Shown: piece by piece, positions 7,426-11,467 of the stretch
How the letters are laid out: each line of letters opens with the position of its first letter
Position numbering within the stretch: position 1 is the first letter of the stretch
NCBI GenBank assembly: GCA_036507695.1
Contig: DATCIR010000084.1
Location: 1-11,467, forward strand
Source of the DNA: JAKEGK01 sp036507695
GTDB lineage: Bacteria; Pseudomonadota; Gammaproteobacteria; SZUA-152
DNA length: 11,467 nucleotides
Reading direction: 5' to 3'
Notes under the pieces: generated by a model
Told to the model about the DNA's origin: nothing
What the model saw: the letters and a program-made list of their open reading frames with translations, nothing else
Database searches by the model: none
Position numbers and translations under genes: made by a program

Positions 7426-7716
7426 CTAACGATATAACTGGCTCTCGAACGTCAGAAACTTTTCCGCAATCGATACGGGATCTATGACGTAATAGCCGTT
7501 AATGATGGCGTTGCGAATAGCGTTGCGTTTGTGGAAATCGACAACCGATGCGCCGGCAAGCTGTTGTTCCATTTGTTGCAGCTGCTCCGCCATGTTTTTA
7601 ACGGTTTTGCATTCGTTATTGCGAATCGACAAATCACGGCGGACTACATGCCGTGCGCCAACAGTAAACCCGATATAGTTACTAGAGTACCCCGATCTAC
7701 CCGTAATATTTTTCAT
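7426..7716 (-). CDS. flgM: FlgM-like anti-sigma-28 factor, divergent sequence
   Basis: FlgM binds and holds FliA (sigma-28) until the hook is complete and FlgM is exported. The C-terminal half of this 96-residue protein fits well: MAEQLQQMEQQLAGASVVD corresponds to the 'A..L..LEQQLA..PVVD' segment, and IRNAIINGYYVID...IAEKFLTFESQL to 'IR.AI..G.Y.ID...IA.KLL.FE..L'. The N-terminal 40 residues are not typical and the usual 'V.LT..A' stretch reads as CKTVKNMA, so constraint may be relaxed. AAGGAG eight bases before the ATG is a strong ribosome binding site. FlgN normally lies downstream and FlgA upstream. FlgN is missing and FlgA is not intact. The assignment comes from family recognition, without an alignment. 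Confidence 0.75.
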   Translation of the reverse strand: MKNITGRSGYSSNYIGFTVGARHVVRRDLSIRNNECKTVKNMAEQLQQMEQQLAGASVVDFHKRNAIRNAIINGYYVIDPVSIAEKFLTFESQLYR

Positions 7717-7892
7717 TTTCCTGACTCCTTGCAGGCTGTAAAGCCTCTATATCAATTATTGCTATTACTAAATAACGGCGCTACTAAATACAGGGCGGCA
7801 CATTATTCCGTATTTTACTTCCTGCCAATACTAACGACAGATTTTCGACTTTCTTGAGACTTGGTTTATAAGATGCTGATATTATGAAAATT

Positions 7893-7982
7893 ATAGTTTT
7901 GTGTCATGAATTTACGGGCACGGTTTTACCTGATTTTGTCAATATCGAATCTATCTCGCAAATTGTGTGCCGAAGAACCGCG
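7893..7982 (-). pseudogene. flgA: Possible scrap of flgA (P-ring chaperone) N-terminal region
   Basis: On the minus strand this segment reads SSAHNLRDRFDIDKIR, a stop, then NRARKFMTQNY. Mature FlgA proteins begin with a stretch of the form '..SL..IR..A..F...Q', and flgA is expected exactly here, between flgM and cheV and facing away from cheV. The match is short, contains an in-frame stop, and lacks the rest of the roughly 220-residue protein. The remaining bases between 7717 and 7892 show no recognisable FlgA sequence. I treat it as a weak, position-supported guess. Confidence 0.22.
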
Positions 7983-7984
7983 TT

Positions 7985-8011
7985 TAAGAATAAACCGGTT
8001 TGTGTCGATAA
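7985..8011 (+). promoter_or_regulatory. Candidate sigma-28 (FliA) promoter for cheV
   Basis: TAAGAATA (7985-7992), an 11-base spacer, and GTCGATAA (8004-8011) compare with the FliA consensus TAAAGTTT-N11-GCCGATAA. The -10 element matches 7 of 8 positions and the spacing is exact. The -35 is weak beyond TAA. It lies 43 bases before the cheV ATG. FliA control of chemotaxis genes is usual in gammaproteobacteria. Confidence 0.5.
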
Positions 8012-8054
8012 AAGTAGTAAGAAAATAGATTGATATAAAGGTCCGGTGCAAAAC

Positions 8055-8981
8055 ATGTCAAATGTACTATACGAAGTGGATCGGCGTACACAAATCGTTG
8101 GGGAAAACCGCCTGGAACTTTTATTGTTCCGGCTGCATGGGAGTCAGCTGTACGGAATCAATGTTTTCAAAGTGCAGGAAGTTATCCGCTGCCCCAAGTT
8201 GACACATCTTCCCAACTCGAAGGAAATCGTCCGTGGCATTGCCAACATGCGGGGCAAAACCATTCCCGTGATTGATTTAGGGCTTGCCTTGGGCCGGCCA
8301 GCGGTCGAGGACCAAGCATCGGCGTATATTATCGTAGCCGACTATTATCGAAGTGTGCAGGGGTTTCTGGTAAGCGGCGTGGAGCGGATTGTCAACATGA
8401 ACTGGGAACATATTTTGCCTCCGCCCAAAGGCACGGGTAACCGTCACTATCTCACGGCGGTAACCAATGTTGATAATAAAATTGTTGAAATCATCGACCT
8501 GGAAAAAGTATTGCACGATATTACCGGCATTAAAGTCGACGTGTCCCAGCAGGTGGCGTCTGATATTAAAGAAGCCGTCTCCTGTGTCAAAACCGTATTG
8601 GTGGCCGATGATTCAACGGTTGCCAGAAAGCATATCAAACGCACGCTGGACCAAATTGGCGTGGAATGTGTACTAGTCAAGGATGGCAAGGAAGCGCTGG
8701 CGTATCTTGAAAAAATAGCGGAATCGCCAGGGACGCTAAACGACAAATTATCGGTAGTGGTGTCGGATATCGAAATGCCCAATATGGACGGCTATACTTT
8801 GACAACGATGATTCGTCAGAATCCAAAGCTAAAAGATTTGCACGTTATACTGCATACTTCGTTAAGCGGTATATTCAACCACGCGATGGTAGAGAAAGTC
8901 GGCGCCAATGAGTTCGTGCCGAAATTCAATGCCGATGATCTGGCAAATGCCATCGTTGCCGTGGTGGACAGGCCGGTTTAA
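8055..8981 (+). CDS. cheV: Chemotaxis protein CheV (CheW domain fused to a response-regulator receiver)
   Basis: CheV is a cytoplasmic adaptor linking chemoreceptors to the kinase CheA, and its receiver domain is phosphorylated for adaptation. The N-terminal CheW domain runs from about residue 15 to 160 (NRLELLLFRLHGSQLYGINVFKVQEVI, VRGIANMRGKTIPVIDL). The receiver (about 178-300) has the acidic pair in VLVADDS, phospho-acceptor D238 in SDIEMPNMDGY, the switch residue in LHTSLSG and the lysine in FVPKF, all intact. I chose ATG 8055 because MSNVLYEVDRRTQIVGENRLELLL matches family N-termini residue for residue in spacing. An in-frame GTG at 8046, four bases after AAAGG (8037-8041), is the alternative and sits better for ribosome binding. 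cheR follows after 54 bp, as in Pseudomonas and Vibrio. Nothing suggests damage. Confidence 0.95.
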   Translation: MSNVLYEVDRRTQIVGENRLELLLFRLHGSQLYGINVFKVQEVIRCPKLTHLPNSKEIVRGIANMRGKTIPVIDLGLALGRPAVEDQASAYIIVADYYRSVQGFLVSGVERIVNMNWEHILPPPKGTGNRHYLTAVTNVDNKIVEIIDLEKVLHDITGIKVDVSQQVASDIKEAVSCVKTVLVADDSTVARKHIKRTLDQIGVECVLVKDGKEALAYLEKIAESPGTLNDKLSVVVSDIEMPNMDGYTLTTMIRQNPKLKDLHVILHTSLSGIFNHAMVEKVGANEFVPKFNADDLANAIVAVVDRPV

Positions 8982-9035
8982 AGAATCGCAGGGTAATAGG
9001 GATTTTCATTAACTTTTACAAAGCATAGAACGATA

Positions 9036-9893
9036 GTGATCACAGCATCAATATCGCCGGACGAATACGAGTCATTTCGGGAGTTTCTGGAAGATGCCTC
9101 GGGGATCGTGCTTGGCGACAACAAACATTATCTGATTACCAGCCGAATCACCCGGCTAATGACCGAATTATCCATTCAGTCATTTGCCGAGTTGCTGGAT
9201 CGCATCCAGGACGATCAACGCCTGAGGCATCGCATCATGGATGCCATGACAACAAACGAAACCTCGTGGTTTCGCGATACCTATCCCTACGAATTTCTCA
9301 GGGAGAAATATTTTTCCGAACGCATAAGGCAAAGTGGTGACTTGATCCGAATTTGGTCTTCCGCCTGCTCCACGGGGCAGGAACCGTATTCCATCAGTAT
9401 CGCGGCGAATGAATTCATGATTAAGAACCCGGGGCTGATTTCAGCTGACGGTGTGCAGGTATGGGGAACGGATATCTCCAGTAATGCGCTGCAGCAGGCC
9501 CGTGCCGGCAGTTATGATGACGTTGCATTAAGCCGTGGCATGTCTCCTGAACTGCGCAAGCGGTATTTCCGGCAGGAAGGGAACCAGTGGCGGGTCAGTG
9601 ACCAGGTGAAAAATCGCGTCAACTTTCAAGAGCTCAATCTGAAAGCAGGATTCGCTTCACTCGGAAAGTTTGACATCATTTTTTGCCGCAACGTGCTTAT
9701 TTATTTTGCACCGGCCTTAAAAGCCGACATCATGCACCGCATGTCGCAGTTACTGAAACCCAATGGATATTTGATTTTGGGTGGTTCCGAAACTATTTCG
9801 GGCTATTCGGAAAATTTTGATATTTTGCGCTGGAAGTCAGTCGGTGTCATTTATCAGTTGAAACGTGGCAGCGGCAATCTTCGTTTCGGCTAG
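9036..9893 (+). CDS. cheR: Chemotaxis protein methyltransferase CheR
   Basis: CheR transfers methyl groups from SAM to glutamates on chemoreceptors during adaptation. The 285-residue protein has an N-terminal helical domain (FREFLEDASGIVLGDNKHYLITSR), the conserved NETSWFRD (74-81), the SAM-binding SACSTGQEPYSI (109-120), the acidic ribose-binding WGTDIS, and FCRNVLIYF before the C-terminal LILGGSE. Every motif is intact and the length is normal. GTG 9036 is the only sensible start, since no ATG lies nearby, and it places the N-terminus correctly against the family, although the ribosome binding site is weak. It likely forms an operon with cheV. In relatives flgB follows, whereas here only a promoter and a flgD remnant do. 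Confidence 0.96.
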   Translation: MITASISPDEYESFREFLEDASGIVLGDNKHYLITSRITRLMTELSIQSFAELLDRIQDDQRLRHRIMDAMTTNETSWFRDTYPYEFLREKYFSERIRQSGDLIRIWSSACSTGQEPYSISIAANEFMIKNPGLISADGVQVWGTDISSNALQQARAGSYDDVALSRGMSPELRKRYFRQEGNQWRVSDQVKNRVNFQELNLKAGFASLGKFDIIFCRNVLIYFAPALKADIMHRMSQLLKPNGYLILGGSETISGYSENFDILRWKSVGVIYQLKRGSGNLRFG

Positions 9894-10023
9894 AATCGTT
9901 CTCTTATTATCGCGTTACCAATCCTTGCCCGTTTGCCACACACCGGCAGAAGCTTGCCGATTTCGCCCGCCTATTGTTTAGTGATTGCTCCGTAACTCGC
10001 TGATCCACCGTAGTCTTTTAAGA

Positions 10024-10040
10024 TTGGCATGCCGGTTGCT
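10024..10040 (+). promoter_or_regulatory. Sigma-54 (RpoN) -24/-12 promoter, the former flgB operon promoter
   Basis: TTGGCATGCCGGTTGCT matches the consensus TTGGCAYG-N4-TTGCW at every defined position, with exactly ten bases between the invariant GG (10026-10027) and GC (10038-10039). In Pseudomonas and Vibrio the flgB operon, which follows cheR, is RpoN-dependent, so both sequence and position fit. Transcription would begin near 10051. No activator sites are identified in the 130 bp upstream. Confidence 0.8.
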
Positions 10041-10048
10041 CTAAATCC

Positions 10049-10565
10049 TGGGTGTCCATTGCGGTACAAATTTCAACAATCCATTGCATTGAGTTCGGTA
10101 ACCCATTCACGGCCAATTAACATGTCGGTTTCACTACGTTCCAATCAAGCCTTGCAGGCGTCCACCCTCGTTGGCCGTTCGGTTTATGTGCCGTCCAGTC
10201 ACATGGTGTTCACCAACAATGAAACCGTGAGTGTCTTGCTTTGCCTGCAAGCGGACAGCCCCAATGTTGAAATCGTTTTGGAAAATGAATCCGGTGAAAT
10301 TGTGTTTCGCAAACAGATGGGGGAGTTTACCGCGGGTGATATTCCGCTTGAGTTTGATCCGTTGGATGGCGACGAGGTGAATCTCGGTAACGGCCAATAT
10401 CTGTTGCGGGCCGAGGCGGAAATAGATCAGCAGTTACAGTTGGTGCCTACCTATATCAAAGCGTTTGTGGAAAGCGTCAGGCTTTCGGACAAACAGCAGG
10501 AGCCTTTGCTGAATTTACGCAACAAAAAAACCGTTGAGCTATCCAAAGTCCGGATAATTCTGTGA
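10049..10565 (+). pseudogene. flgD: flgD remnant: frameshifted and 5'-deleted hook-cap (hook scaffolding) gene
   Basis: FlgD caps the growing flagellar hook. From 10122 an open frame of 147 residues reads MSVSLRSNQALQASTLVGRSVYVP, the hallmark of FlgD. It continues through the fibronectin-like part (VEIVLENESGEIVFRKQMGEF, DPLDGDEVNLGNGQYLL) to the usual ending TYIKAFVESVRL...LNLRNKKTVELSKVRIIL. The region before it is in another frame: 10055-10117 reads SIAVQISTIHCIEFGNPFTAN then a stop, resembling FlgD 'QIAQFSTI.GIEE.N.SFTA'. So the frame shifts near 10095-10121. Roughly the first 55-60 residues, including the conserved 'QF..L...QL..QDP' segment needed for export, are gone. A frame starting at ATG 10029 would begin inside the sigma-54 promoter, upstream of the predicted transcript start, and is not credible. 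ATG 10122 lacks a clear ribosome binding site. Confidence 0.72.
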
Positions 10566-10633
10566 CCGGTTTTGATAATAGGCCTATTTTGTCCGACTTC
10601 AAGCACGTTGGATTTCGACCCGGGCAATCATTA

Positions 10634-11467
10634 TCAGGGCAACGGAAAGCTTGCGCTCGACAAGGAACCGGATAGTTGCAGGGTAATCGTATTGGAAGAA
10701 GCGTCGGCTGCGGTACAGAAACTAAAGAATCGTACCAATCCCACTTCCGGAAAATAGTAATACTCGCCATTAAAGGTAAACGTATTCCCGCCACAGGCCA
10801 TGCGGAAATCCAGCGGTGAAGGCAGTGACGGGCTAACTCCTTCCAAGAGCTGCCCCTCATAAACATAGTACAGCGTGTTAAAGCGGTGTCCGGAGGCCGT
10901 CACCGTAGCCGCTTCACTATTAAATTGGTTGGTTTCTTGAATTGCCCGGATACTCGTTCCACATAGACTGTCAACAGTCAAACATTCCAGCACGCGATAC
11001 GAGAACTGATTGCCGGCCATTTGCAGTGGCGATGACACTACTTGTATAGGACTGTAGGTATAATCCGTCTGACTAGCGCTGTAATTTCCAGCATATAAAA
11101 TAATTGTTTTATCGTAGTAGGCATGTACGTATAACGATCCGTCGGGATCCTGGCTGACATAACGGATAGTTGATACGCCGCCACCTCCATCATAGACAAA
11201 CGTTGTTTCTTCTCTTAGCACGGGAATTTGAACCGTCGGATTATGTGGATCTTCGATAAAATCCGGAAACCATTGTACGGTCATTTGCCCCTTAATGGGT
11301 GCGGTGCCAGCAGTAGTGATGCGGTTGCCGGAAATGTCATACACCATTCTATCGCCAGACTGAATCAGCCGTAGATTGTCCGTGCTGCGCTCGATAAGCG
11401 GTGGCGGTTCGGTACTGTCCACCAGGCATCCGGACAATAACCAGACCAGTGCGGTCGTACTGACTAC
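10634..11467 (-). CDS. Hypothetical lipoprotein, 5' end beyond the window
   Basis: The reading frame is open to the last base of the window. Its visible start reads VVSTTALVWLLSGC, a hydrophobic signal segment ending in the lipobox LSGC, with the acylated cysteine encoded at 11426-11428. The true start therefore lies past 11467. A TTG at 11437 falls within the lipobox and is not a start. About 265 residues follow: a proline-rich linker, then a serine/threonine-, glycine- and tyrosine-rich region with many alternating hydrophobic residues suggesting beta structure (VYDGGGGVSTIRYV, TFNGEYYYFPEVG). Cysteines occur at ECLTVDSLCG and MACGG...SFCTA. I recognise no family. A membrane-anchored, probably outer-membrane, periplasm-facing protein is expected. 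It converges on the flgD remnant, with 68 bp between their stops, where flgE would normally lie. Confidence 0.75.
   Translation of the reverse strand, partial: VVSTTALVWLLSGCLVDSTEPPPLIERSTDNLRLIQSGDRMVYDISGNRITTAGTAPIKGQMTVQWFPDFIEDPHNPTVQIPVLREETTFVYDGGGGVSTIRYVSQDPDGSLYVHAYYDKTIILYAGNYSASQTDYTYSPIQVVSSPLQMAGNQFSYRVLECLTVDSLCGTSIRAIQETNQFNSEAATVTASGHRFNTLYYVYEGQLLEGVSPSLPSPLDFRMACGGNTFTFNGEYYYFPEVGLVRFFSFCTAADASSNTITLQLSGSLSSASFPLP

Noticed and set aside
7531..7857. Plus-strand 108-residue frame opposite flgM
   Set aside because: It is a shadow of flgM on the complementary strand. The FlgM family match and strong ribosome binding site on the minus strand decide the coding strand.
7906..8028. 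Plus-strand frame MNLRARFYLILSISN..., 40 residues
   Set aside because: It looks slightly like a signal peptide but ends at once, has no ribosome binding site, and covers the proposed sigma-28 promoter of cheV.
10029..10121. Start of a 178-residue protein at ATG 10029, with residues MPVALNPG onward
   Set aside because: The ATG lies inside the sigma-54 -24/-12 element and upstream of the predicted transcript start. FlgD similarity in this frame begins only near 10122.
10572..10757. Plus-strand frame of 61 residues after flgD
   Set aside because: Its second half overlaps the 3' end of the lipoprotein gene on the other strand, and it has no ribosome binding site or recognisable motif.
1..11467. 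CRISPR array, insertion sequence, prophage, defence or toxin-antitoxin system
   Set aside because: No regular repeat-spacer pattern, transposase, integrase, terminal inverted repeats with target duplications, or small toxin/antitoxin pair was seen on either strand.

Overview
The window looks like a piece of a gammaproteobacterial chromosome with a base composition near 50% GC by eye. The evidence is the Slt70-type murein transglycosylase, the CheV/CheR pair with Pseudomonas/Vibrio-like N-termini, a recognisable FlgM and FlgD tail, a sigma-54 promoter where these lineages place the flgB operon promoter, and a tRNA-Arg with an encoded CCA end. I cannot name the species.

Layout. Bases 1-80 hold a palindromic intergenic element. 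A class V aminotransferase-like gene (minus) is divergent from slt (plus), which is followed by a minimal 102-residue SET-domain protein (plus). Next come tRNA-Arg(CCU) on the minus strand, two small inverted repeats, and a minus-strand two-gene unit encoding an ECF sigma factor and its overlapping zinc-binding anti-sigma factor. Across a 370-bp divergent spacer lies a plus-strand pair: an ArsS-type radical SAM protein and a DUF2064 glycosyltransferase-like protein, which families are often found together.

From 7426 to 10565 lies what I read as an eroded flagellar/chemotaxis locus. In related gammaproteobacteria the usual order is flgN-flgM-flgA facing cheV-cheR-flgBCDE. Here flgM (minus), cheV and cheR (plus) are open. 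A possible sigma-28 promoter precedes cheV and an excellent sigma-54 promoter follows cheR. flgN, flgB and flgC are absent, flgA may survive as a scrap, and flgD is reduced to its C-terminal two thirds with a frameshifted stub of its N-terminal part fused almost directly to the sigma-54 promoter. flgE is not present as a gene; a lipoprotein gene on the opposite strand takes its place and runs off the window end.

Functionally the window mixes housekeeping (slt, tRNA), one stress-type regulatory pair (ECF sigma/anti-sigma), one small specialised-metabolism pair (radical SAM/glycosyltransferase), and a motility locus in decay. I see no CRISPR array, insertion sequence, phage gene or toxin-antitoxin pair. 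The strongest unusual signal is the flagellar erosion, with promoters still readable, rather than a new defence or mobile system.
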